Part shown: positions 55,162 through 64,000 of the stretch, piece by piece
How positions within the stretch are numbered: position 1 is the first letter of the stretch
Layout: every line of letters starts with the position of its first letter
NCBI RefSeq assembly: GCF_033568475.1
Contig: NC_133122.1
Location: forward strand, 78,453,442-78,517,441
Source of the DNA: Henckelia pumila
Lineage: Eukaryota > Streptophyta > Magnoliopsida > Lamiales > Gesneriaceae
Direction: 5' to 3'
DNA: 64,000 nucleotides
The notes under the pieces: generated by a model
The model's input: the letters and a program-made list of their open reading frames with translations, nothing else
Told to the model about the DNA's origin: nothing
The model's database searches: none
Made by a program: the position numbers and the translations under genes

Positions 55162-58100
55162 TTGCAGCGAAATAGGAAAACTTTTCTCCCTAGCATATGG
55201 TATCTAGATAGTGGATGTTCTAGACATATGACGGGAAACAAAGAACTAATCCAATCGGTCAAACCATCGGAGAAGGGAACTGTTACCTTTGAAGACAACA
55301 ACAAAGGAGTAATTGAAGGAATCGGCTTAATAGGTATATCTAAATCCTGCTTGATTGGTGATGTGCTCCTAGTGAAAGGACTTAAGCATAATCTACTAAG
55401 CATAAGTCAATTGTGCGATAGAGGCTATGAAGTCAAATTCACTCCCCAACACTGCACAATATCACTCACATCTGACAAATCCATAAATTTCAAAGGATAT
55501 AAAAGTGAAAATATTTATAAGATTTCTTTAAATAATTTATCTTTGACAAATATAAAAAGTCTTGTATCCTTGAATGTTGATGATAACATTCTTTGGCATA
55601 TACGATTAGGTTATGTTGGTCCTAGTACCATTGAAAAACTTTTTAAACTTGATTTAGTTGTCGGTATGCCAAAACTCAATTTAAAATTAGATTCTGTTTG
55701 TGATGTGTTTCAGCTTGGCAAACACAGAAAAGAATCTTTTAAAAGCAAAAATTTTGTATCAACTTCTATGCCCCTTGAAATTCTCCACCTAGATCTATGT
55801 GGTCCCTCGAGGGACGCTAGCCTAAGAGGAAAGCTTTATGAATTTGTCATTGTGGATGATTTCTCATGTTTCACATGGACGTTGTTTTTAGCCTACAAAA
55901 ATGATGTCTTCGATTATTTTAAAACTTTTGTCAAACGTGTTGAGAATGAGAAAAATCTTTCAATAAAGCAGATCCGTAGTGACCACGGAACTGAATTTCA
56001 AAATGAGAGTTTTACAAATTTTTGTGAAGAGAAAGGCATCGGTCACAATTTTTCTTATCCTAGGACTCCTCAACAAAACGGGTTCGTTGAGAGGAAAAAT
56101 AGGACACTTGTGAAGATTGCAAGGACCATGATATGTTAGCATTCTCAACCAAAATATTTTTGGGCTGAAGCAATGAACACTGCTTGCTATATCATCAATC
56201 GTGTATCAATAAGACTTATTCTCAAGAAAACTTCATATGAATTATGGAGAGGGAGAAAGCCTAACATTTCATATTTTCGGGCTTTCGGATCAAAATTCTA
56301 CATCCATAAAAATGGTAAGGGATGCCAAGTCCGACAACGGCATCTTTCTCAGATATTCTACCTCAAGTAAGGCTTATAGAGTATTTAATAAACATACTTT
56401 ACTTGTTGAAGAATCCATGCATGTTATATTTGATAAATCTATGTCTGTAGTTTCTCGTACTATTAATGATGATGTAGAATTACTTGAAGAAGATATGGCT
56501 TCCTCAAGTCTAAATGATATTAGATGTTTCTGTTGAGAAAACTCCACTACCGAAGGAATGGACGCTTCACAAAGATCATCCTATGGATCTTATCATTGGA
56601 AGTCCTTCGAAGAGAGAAACCACTCGATCTTATCTTAATAATATTTGCAATCATCTTGCTTTTGTTTTGCATGTTGAACTTAATTGTATTGATGATTCTT
56701 TGTTAGATGATGCATGGATTATTGCTATGCAAGATGAATTAAATGAATATGATGTTTGGTGTCTTGTTCCTAGGCCGCATGATAGATCTATTATTGGTAC
56801 TAAATGGGTCTTTAGGAATAAACTGGATGAGCATGGTACTATCACTAGAAATAAAAGCTAGGCTTGTAGCGAAAGGATATAGTCAAGAGGAATGCATTGA
56901 TTATGATGAAACATATGCTCCTGTTACCCGATTTGAATCTATTCGCATGTTGCTTGCTTTTTCCTGCTTTAGAAATTTTAAATTATTTCAAATGGATGTC
57001 AAAAGTGCTTTCTTGAATGGTGAACTAAAAGAAGAGGTTTATATTGAACAAACTGATGGCTTTGTTGATCTTTTATTGCCTGATCATGTTTATAGACTAA
57101 ACAAAGCATTGTATGGTTTGAAACAAGCTCCCAGATCTTGGTATGATAAATTGTCTACTTTTCTTCTTTCGTACGGTTATTCAAGAGGAAAAATTGACAT
57201 TACTTTATTTACCAAAAATGTCAAAGATGATTTATTGATTGTGCAAATTTATGTTGATTATATAATTTTTGGTTCTACTAACGAATCTCTCTGTCAATAA
57301 TTCTCCAAGCTTATGCAGGATCACTTCGAGATGAGCATGATGAGAGAACTTAACTATTTCCTCGGATTTCAAATTAAACAGTGCAAGGATGAGTTCTTTG
57401 TGAACCAAAGCAAGTACATCAAGGAGATTCTAAAGAAGTCTGGAATGGAGAATACGAAATCATCATCCACACCGATGAGCACATCAATCAGACTCGACAA
57501 GGATGAAAATGGTAAATCTGTAGATCAATCTTCCTTTCGTAGTATGATTGGCTCCTTACTATATGCTACTGCCAGTAGGCCAGACATTATGTTTAGTTTT
57601 TTCTTGTGTGCATGATTTCAATAATGTCCAAAAGAATCACATTTGTTTGCCTTAAAACACATTTTCAAATATCTTTCAAATACTCCAAACCTCGACTTGT
57701 GGTATTCCAAAAATTCTTTCTTTGATTTAAAAGCTTACTATTATGCCGACTTTGGTGGATATAAGGTGGATAGGAAAAGAACTAGTGGAACCTGCTTCTT
57801 TTTAGGAAACTGTTTGGTTTCTTGGTTTTCAAAGAAGAAAAATTTTGTTGCGTTTCAACGACCGAAGCCGAATATATGGTTGCATGTATTTTTTGTGCGC
57901 AAATGCTTTGGATGAAGTATCAATTGCTCGACTATGGCGTTTCTTTTTCAAAAATTTCTATTTTATGTGATAATAATAGTGTCATATGTCTAACAAAGAA
58001 TCCGATTCAACACTCTCGCACCAAACATATTGATATTCGTCATCACTTTAATTTGTGACCACATCGAACGAAATGAAGTTGAACTTCAATATGTTGACAC

Positions 58101-58190
58101 GAAAAATCAAATTGCCGATATTTTTACAAAACCTCTAGATGAAAACACTTTTATTCTTTGCGTGGTGAACTTGGAATGATTGATTTGTAA
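55162..58190 (+). pseudogene. pol of the SIRE-like element
   Basis: In order: protease with LDSGCSRHMTG (about 55200); integrase zinc region WHIRLGY...CDVFQLGKH, where the usual second His and a Cys are replaced; integrase core with HLDLCGP, RSDHGTEFQN and FVERKNRTL (55790-56110); then stop TAG 56137. RT has DETYAPVTRFES, QMDVKSAFLNGE, ALYGLKQAPRSWY and YVDYIIFGS (about 57250), where the second catalytic Asp of YVDD is Tyr. RNase H follows (YADFGG, SWFSKKKN, then in another frame AEYMVACI) and the tail ends near 58190. At least five frameshifts or stops lie between (about 56310, 56510, 56840, 57298, 57615, 57830). It cannot yield active enzymes. Confidence 0.88.
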
Positions 58191-58743
58191 TCATAAATTA
58201 GACACAAATTAAAATTAATGTCAAATTAAGGGAAGCTTAATATTAAATTCGAGCAATTTAATGTTGGATAATACAAATTAATTGTATTTATTCATAATTA
58301 TAAGCTCACAAGGGGGAGCTTAATATTAATGTTGGATAATACAAATCAATTTTCATATCTATAGTTCTAAGACGAAAAATCCAAAATTTGTATACTCTGC
58401 TCGAACGTTGCGTACGTTCTTAGAAAGTTGCTTCCATTCCGAGCTCTTCCCGCCTCAGTTTTAAATTTTTCACCAAAATTAACCGCAAATTTTTACCACC
58501 AACGGGTCCAATGTTGCATCCGTTGGAGGAATGTTACATCCGTTCTCTCCCATTCCCGCCTACTTTTGAAATTTTTGGTTTAAAATTCCCGCACTTAATT
58601 CCCGCCGGACCGAACATTGCGTCCGTTCGTTCAACGTTGCATCCGTTCGTCCCCGTGCCTATATATAGAGGCCAAACCCATTCAGATTATTCACACCAAA
58701 ATTCACCTTCTTTCTCTCTTTTGTTCGAAAATTACCTTCCAAA
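58191..58743 (+). promoter_or_regulatory. Intervening region with a probable internal promoter before the envelope-like ORF
   Basis: Five words of the type AACGTTGCATCCGTTCG (reverse complement of the LTR word CGAACGGATGCAACG) lie between about 58403 and 58650. TATATATA follows at 58660-58667, and the envelope-like ATG is 77 bp further on. Motif cluster, TATA box and start codon repeat the order in the LTR, with the words inverted. The first part (58200-58350) has a duplicated phrase, ATGTTGGATAATACAAAT, and a purine tract. Promoter activity is inference. Confidence 0.5.
58309..58319 (+). other. Internal polypurine-like tract
   Basis: AAGGGGGAGC resembles the element's 3' tract AAAGGGGGAGA but lies between pol and the envelope-like ORF, between two copies of a short duplicated sequence. 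Confidence 0.4.
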
Positions 58744-60036
58744 ATGTCTCCAAGACGACAAGATTATCCCGTCAATCCGAGGCGACGCACTCGTGCTCGT
58801 ACCCAACCCTTTGTCCACAATCTTAACCTACCCGCTATATCTTGACCTATACCTGCCGACTACCATGATAGGCAGATTCTTTTGGGTCGTATCCTTGATC
58901 GCCTTTATTTAGCAAAATTTCATCTTCGTGTGTTGGACTTTATTGATTTCCAACAGTGGGGAGCATTTTTCCAGCCTTCTTATCCATATTTCATTTATAC
59001 CTCCCTCATTCATGAGTTCTACGCAAATTTTGAACTTGAATTGTGCAGCGATGACATTTATTCTATTACAATTGTTCAAAATCGGTATATTCGTTTTTCT
59101 TCAGGCGATCTCTCTGCATGGTTCTCTCTTCCTAGACATGGACCTAGCGAGTTCTTTGCACTAAAATGGCCTGATGATAGTCCTGATTTTAGTCGTGAAG
59201 AAGCTCTTTCTGTCATTCTCGGTCGAACACCTCATGCTGGTGATGATCGACCAACTCTCAAAATGCTTTGTCCAGATTTTCAAATTATTCAAAAACTTAT
59301 CACTTCTTCAATCATTCCTTGTGTTGGAGATCACTCCAAGTGTAAATACTTGGATCTTTATCTCCTTTTTCATATTGTTGCTCAGCGACCCTTAAACCTT
59401 CCTCGTTTTATTATTCTTGTTATGCACAATATTGCAAAAAATTCAAATAAAGTCAGTCTTCCTTTTGCTCGGTTTATTAAGCAAATTTTGACTCATTTTG
59501 ACATAGTTTTCGATGATTTGGAGAAGACACCTATCATTGAGACTTATACTCTTAACCATACCTCCATTATTAAAATGGAGTTGTCTTGAAATCATGTACT
59601 GTCTCGATGGGTTCATGACCCAGGTAATATTTTCTCTCGTTATCATCCTGATACCGATTTTCACATTTCTTTTTAAAATCTTCCTCCGTCCATTCAAGAG
59701 CAAGGATTTCCTGGTGGTTTCACTGACACCAATATTCCTTCCTCTTCTCCGGTTCCTCCATCTTCTTCACCTATGTTTGATTATGGTGATCTAACTTTTT
59801 CTCCACCTATGATGCCTCAGCCTCCGCCTATACCAGCTCCATCTTCCGATCGTCTTTTTGAGTATCTTCAGTGGCTAGAACTCAATTTTGATCGCAATTT
59901 CTCTGTCATTCAGTCTATTCAGACATCTATCGCAAACTTGTCTTCAGAGATGCAAAACTCCTTTGATAATGTCAACGATAGACTCACTGTGCTAGAATAC
60001 TACTATTATCAAGACCCTTTGGATGACGCTTCTTAG
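58744..60036 (+). pseudogene. Envelope-like ORF of the SIRE-like element
   Basis: One frame of about 430 codons from ATG 58744 (MSPRRQDYPVNPRRRTRART, a strongly basic start) to TAG 60034-60036, with in-frame stops TGA 58843, TGA 59587 and TAA 59674. The longest open part (58882-59589) resembles the plant-transposon domain found after pol in SIRE-type elements (FDFQQWGAFFQ-like opening, YTSLIHEFYANFELE, IQNRYIRFS-like strand). A Pro/Ser-rich linker follows, then a C-terminal coiled coil (FDRNFSVIQSIQTSIANLSS, MQNSFDNVNDRLTVLE). No signal peptide or clear membrane segment is visible, so the envelope label is by position only. Function in plants is unproven. Confidence 0.72.
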
Positions 60037-60138
60037 TTTTATATCTTTGTTGTAATTAAATTTTATTTGAAATTTATCTATTAATGAAATTTTTTTATTA
60101 CATTGTGTTGTTTTATTTATTAGCTTTTTGATTATCAC

Positions 60139-60149
60139 AAAGGGGGAGA
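60139..60149 (+). other. Polypurine tract of the SIRE-like element
   Basis: AAAGGGGGAGA about 20 bp before the first recognisable 3' LTR sequence. Confidence 0.65.
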
Positions 60150-60169
60150 TTTAATTTGGTTAAATATTA

Positions 60170-60954
60170 AATGTTTTTAATCAAATAGAATGGACGCAAT
60201 GATCTCATGAACGGATGCAACGTTCTGAGTAAAAAACATGATCCAAAATTTAAGGAAAAATTCGTCCAACCAAAGCTGCAATGCGCCGAACGGACGCAAC
60301 GAACCATAGAACGGACGCAACGAACCAAAGAAATGAATGTACATCGAACGGATGCAACGAAGGCCAGAACGGACGCAACGAACTTGCCCAAGTTTGAAAC
60401 TATAAATGGAGGTCATTCCAAGCCATTTGAAGCATCCCAATTCACGCTCCTCTCATTTGAAATCAATCTTCTCTCTATCAAAGTTTTCAATCAAGATTCG
60501 TGCGATATATTCAAAAATCGAGAGTTGTTTGTAAAAATCATTTTTGAGTTGGTTGTGCTATCATTGTAAACACTTGAGTGTGAAGCCAAATGTATTGTGC
60601 TATTGTTGAGGCTATCCTTGAAGCCCTTAAGGCCAAGTGTATCGAGTTGTATCGACGCGGTGATCTTGTTGTTGTTGTACAGCTATCCTTGGATCCATCA
60701 AGGACAAAACGTTTGAAGTGCTAGTGGATTCTTGGTTAATCGACCTTAACTAAGAAGGGGAGACGTAGACGATTTATCGTCGAACTTTCATAAACACATC
60801 CTATCTTTTTTATCGCTTTATTTATTTTACGCATTTATTTATCACATTTATTTTGATTTCTTTAAGTCTTCCGCTTGCGAATTTGCACAATCGGTTTAAA
60901 TTGCTAAAATTGCCAATAGAATCTAAATCCCCCCCCCCCTCTTAGGTTATAACA
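60170..60954 (+). repeat. 3' LTR of the SIRE-like element, internally deleted
   Basis: It starts near TGTTTTTAAT and ends GGTTATAACA. Compared with the 5' LTR about 310 bp near the start, including the block shared with the Athila/Tat-like LTR, are missing. It retains six words of the GAACGGAYGCAACG type (60186-60382) and TATAAAT (60401-60407). Confidence 0.82.
60186..60382 (+). repeat. Cluster of GAACGGACGCAACG words, 3' LTR
   Basis: Six copies: near 60187, 60209, 60289, 60311, 60346 and 60367, three of them exact GAACGGACGCAACGAAC. Placed directly upstream of the TATA box. Confidence 0.85.
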
Positions 60955-60957
60955 AGT

Positions 60958-61130
60958 AGATTCCCCCTGCCAACACCTTCTTGGACTAGCCTATCACACA
61001 GGGTTTGCCTAGTGTGGTTTACCTGACTAGCGTAGTTTGTAGGCTATTGCGTTAGTCCGAAGGTTTACCCAGTGCGCACCGAAAGGTAGCGGCTGCGGGT
61101 TCCCATGTCATAAAAAAGAAAAAGAAAAAA
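60958..61130 (+). mobile_element. 5'-truncated SINE adjoining the SIRE-like 3' LTR
   Basis: From GATTCCCCCTGCCAACACC to CCCATGTCATAAAAAA it matches the 3' two thirds of the full SINE at 62318-62536. The 5' part with the A box and most of the B box is absent, and the LTR end lies within a few bases of the break. Confidence 0.78.
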
Positions 61131-61284
61131 ATATATATGAGAGAGAAAATATTATAAGATTGGGATTGAATCTCATAATTTAAACACTATTTTATAATAA
61201 AATGCAGAATTGTCTAAGATAAGTAGACCACTTAAAAAAAAATTTGTTATTCAAATAAGAAATACTTTATAATATCACAACTTA

Positions 61285-61887
61285 GAGGGTGTTTGGCTAA
61301 GCTTATTAAAAATAACTTATAAGTTGTAGGAGCTTATAAACTGTTTTAGAAGCTTATAAGCTGTCAGGTCTTATTTTAAAAATAAGATGTTAAAGTGTTT
61401 GGGTGAAATAATTCTAAACAACTTAAATATGTTGATGTGTTTAGTATTATAAGATCTTTTTATTGTCAAAATTATCAAAAAGGTATAATATTACGAAAGT
61501 AATGTAAAATAGTAATATATACACAAAAATATTTTAAAATTTATTATAAATGTTAAACATATATTAAAAACATTAATTTTTTTTAATTTTAATTTTAAAT
61601 TTTTTTTGATAAATTATGTACAAAAAATGCGCAAAGGACAGGGTGGAAATTTAATAAAATATATAAGGATAATATGGAAAAGTAAAATATCAAAATAAGA
61701 TATTTTCTAAAAAAAATAGGGGACACCTTACTTTTTTAAAAACAACTTATAAGCTGTCATACAACTTATTTTGACAGCTTATAAGCTGTTTGACAAAAAA
61801 ATTACCAAACAGATTTAAAGAGCTTATAAGCTCTTAAACAACTCATAAGCTGTTTTCAAGAGCTTATAAGCTCACCCAAACACCCTC
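61285..61887. mobile_element. Tourist-like (PIF/Harbinger) MITE
   Basis: The left end GAGGGTGTTTGGCTAAGCTT and the reverse complement of the right end GAGGGTGTTTGGGTGAGCTT are near-identical inverted repeats flanked by TTA on both sides (61282-61284, 61888-61890). The arms are rich in AGCTTATAAGCT palindromes. It is non-coding. Confidence 0.75.
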
Positions 61888-61890
61888 TTA

Positions 61891-62300
61891 ATGAATGATA
61901 TCTACTAATTATGATTGCATAAGATAGTCATAATGACGGAAATATCGTATGTCTGGGATTCAATCTCATAATATATCTATGTTTTATAAATATACAACTT
62001 ATCAATTAAAGATTCAAAAAATCAATCAATCTAATTTCTTAATTTAATTTAAAATTTAAACTTTATACGTTTTAGTTTCAATAAAATACCAGCAGTATTA
62101 CATATTTCATAATAGATTAAAAACATGTAATTTGAAAATTCATAATAAAATTGCAATAAATTATTATCAGTCAATCAATTTTTCGAATATATTTGTTTTC
62201 TAAATATACAGCCTATCAATTAAAGATTAAAAAAAAATCAACAATCTAATTCCTTAATTTAATTTAAAATTCAACATTTATACACGTTATAGTTTCAATC
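61891..62300. other. AT-rich intergenic DNA
   Basis: No gene. A phrase such as CAACTTATCAATTAAAGATT with AATCTAATTTCTTAATTTAA is repeated near 61990 and 62210, a diverged direct duplication. Confidence 0.4.
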
Positions 62301-62317
62301 AAATACCAGCAAGTATG

Positions 62318-62536
62318 CCCCTAAGGGGGTGTCCAAGTTGGTGGAGTAGGTGAACTCTTGACCAGAGGTCAGGAGTTCGATTCTCCCTACCAACACCTTC
62401 TTAGACTAGCCTGTCACACAGGACTTACCTAGTGTGGTTTACCTGGTTAACGTAGTTTGCAGGCTATTGCGTTAGTCCGGGGGTTTACCCAGTGCGCACC
62501 GAAGATAGCGGCTGCGGGTTCCCACGTCATAAAAAA
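62318..62536 (+). mobile_element. Complete tRNA-derived SINE
   Basis: It begins CCCCTAAGGGGGTGTCC and carries Pol III box-like words (TTGGTGGAGTAGG as A box, AGTTCGATTCTCC as B box), a conserved tRNA-unrelated body and a short A tail. The 17-mer AAATACCAGCAAGTATG flanks it perfectly on both sides (62301-62317 and 62537-62553), so the insertion is recent enough to keep its target duplication. A truncated relative is at 60958-61130. Confidence 0.88.
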
Positions 62537-62553
62537 AAATACCAGCAAGTATG

Positions 62554-63882
62554 ACATATTTCATAATAGATTAAAAACACTTAATGTAATGTATCCGACT
62601 GATTTAAATTTTAAATGGTAACATTTCTTAAAGAAGGAAAATACCACAAGTTTATCCGTTTACGATTCAAACAAACTATCAATCAAAATCCAGCTTAATT
62701 GAAATCAACACTCTTAACTTTTATAGACATAGGGATTCAAAAGAATATAATCAAAGTATGCATGACATATTTAAGACTAGATTAGGAACATTGAATTTGA
62801 AACATCAAACTAAAATTATAATAAATTATGGTCAATCAATCAACTTTTCGAATATTTCAAAATAAATTAACTTGAATAATTTTTTAGATATGTAATAATA
62901 ATTCAAACCAAATGATGTTTATATTTATTTAATTGTAAACACATTAAAAATATATAATATATATGAAAAACTTTCATCCAACATTCTTTTATTGTGTCTT
63001 AACATATTTATTCTCCATGTACTAATTTATCAGAAATTGATCTTTAAAATACAAAAACCTTAATAACATGATGAATTGATGATGCTTTTGTTTTAAACCG
63101 AATAATTTAAATTTTTTAAATGATAAGTCTTTAAAAAGGAAAATTATATTAGTTTGAGATTCAATCCCATAATCTATGCTTGTCAAAAATAGAGCATATC
63201 AATTTTGAATTCAAAGCATCGGTCCAACTAATAATTTAATTAAATTTAAGTTTCAACTTTAAACACTTTTAAATTTAAATAAAATTACAACTTTTACACA
63301 GTTATTTATATTTATACAATTACGTAGTTAGGGTTATATAGAAGGAAAATGTCATTATTTTGGGATTTAGCTATAATAATTTATGAGATACGAATATAAA
63401 GCCTATCAATCTTTATAATAAACACAATCTATATATATATATAATAACTGAGTTTTTTCCATTTTTGGCAAAATCCCGCCAAAATCATATTGTTAAAAAC
63501 GGAAATCAAACATTCCATAATTAAATCACAATATTCATTTAATTAAAAATTACAAAATCTTTGCATCTTTTTATATACATATATATACATTAATAATTCC
63601 ATAATCTTTGCATCTTTTTATATACATATATTTTTTTATATACATACATGTATATTTACAATATTTATTTTTCAAAATATTTTTGAAAATCGTGAATTAT
63701 TTAAAACAAATTCCAAAGATTTGAAAAATGTTTAATATAAATGTAAACATAAATATATATATATAAACATATAAACATCATTTCGTAAATTATATATCAT
63801 TTTTTAATTACGTATGAATATTTACATATATTTATATACAAATATATAATTTCGTAGTCTTTATGTATATTTCCATAATATT
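62554..63882. other. AT-rich intergenic DNA
   Basis: No supported gene or RNA. A short tandem pair, AATCTTTGCATCTTTTTATA, occurs at about 63556 and 63603. Confidence 0.4.

Positions 63883-63916
<34 letters not shown>
63883..63916. repeat. TG/TA microsatellite
   Basis: GTGTGTGTATATATATATAT and further TA units. Confidence 0.85.
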
Positions 63917-64000
63917 ATTTCGTAAATAAAAACCATACAAAATAATGAAATATTTTTCAGCCCGTAATTAATTAAATACTATAAAATCTAAAAAATAAAA

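Larger units (their letters stand above)
47225..60954 (+). mobile_element. SIRE-like Ty1/copia element with envelope-like ORF, carrying a nested element
   Basis: LTRs at both ends share LTR-specific wording, and a tRNA-iMet primer site follows the 5' LTR. Gag with two zinc knuckles, pol in Ty1/copia order (integrase before RT), then an extra ORF with a proline-rich and coiled-coil tail, and a polypurine tract before the 3' LTR follow. This layout is that of SIRE/Maximus elements. Without the nested insertion (49608-54703 plus one target duplication) it is about 8.6 kb. All ORFs carry stops or frameshifts. No clear target duplication flanks the LTRs, and the 5' boundary at 47225 is my best estimate. 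Confidence 0.85.

Overview
The window is plant nuclear DNA, most likely from a eudicot. The evidence is the AT-rich background, plant LTR-retrotransposon lineages (Tekay-like chromovirus, SIRE-like copia, Athila/Tat-like gypsy), a MULE, hAT and Tourist-type MITEs, Helitron traces, a P-class pentatricopeptide-repeat (PPR) gene and a plant group-I bZIP relic. No species can be named from sequence alone. Only about 6.5 kb (26.0-32.6 kb) looks like a host gene island. Almost everything else is transposable elements, often nested.

Layout. 1-6440: Tekay-like Ty3/gypsy element 1 (+), entering from the left, with a decayed gag-pol and a truncated 3' LTR. 6441-24124: Tekay-like element 2 (-) of the same family, lying tail-to-tail with element 1; both LTRs stop in the same GC-rich stretch. 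Element 2 is close to intact, with one stop codon, but its gag is split by a complete Ty1/copia element (12298-21191, +, 5-bp target duplication ATTCA). 24125-25662: LTR debris, including a minus-strand LTR. 26040-26547: hAT MITE. 27292-29337: bZIP pseudogene (-) carrying another small hAT-like insertion. 29511-31712: intact intronless mitochondrial-type PPR gene (-). 32544-32626: tRNA-Leu(UAA) (-). 33-40 kb: AT-rich DNA with a short Helitron, foldback elements, a Tourist MITE, a Helitron-protein fragment and diverged tandem duplications.

40011-46989 is the most unusual object: a 7-kb, nearly symmetrical foldback element with terminal inverted repeats of about 650-750 bp, an 11-bp direct repeat at both ends, and two facing arrays of a unit of about 141 bp around an inverted centre. 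A decayed MULE-transposase C-terminus in the right arm suggests a Mutator-like foldback element.

47225-60954: SIRE-like Ty1/copia element (+) with gag, pol, an envelope-like ORF and a probable internal promoter. Its gag is split by a gag-only Athila/Tat-like element (49608-54703, target duplication GGTGG). 60958-64000: a truncated SINE, a Tourist-like MITE, a complete SINE with perfect target duplications, and AT-rich DNA.

A recurring theme is that several unrelated LTRs carry clusters of a short, family-specific GC-rich word, in three cases just upstream of a TATA box. The SIRE-like and Athila/Tat-like LTRs also share a block of about 130 bp directly before their clusters.
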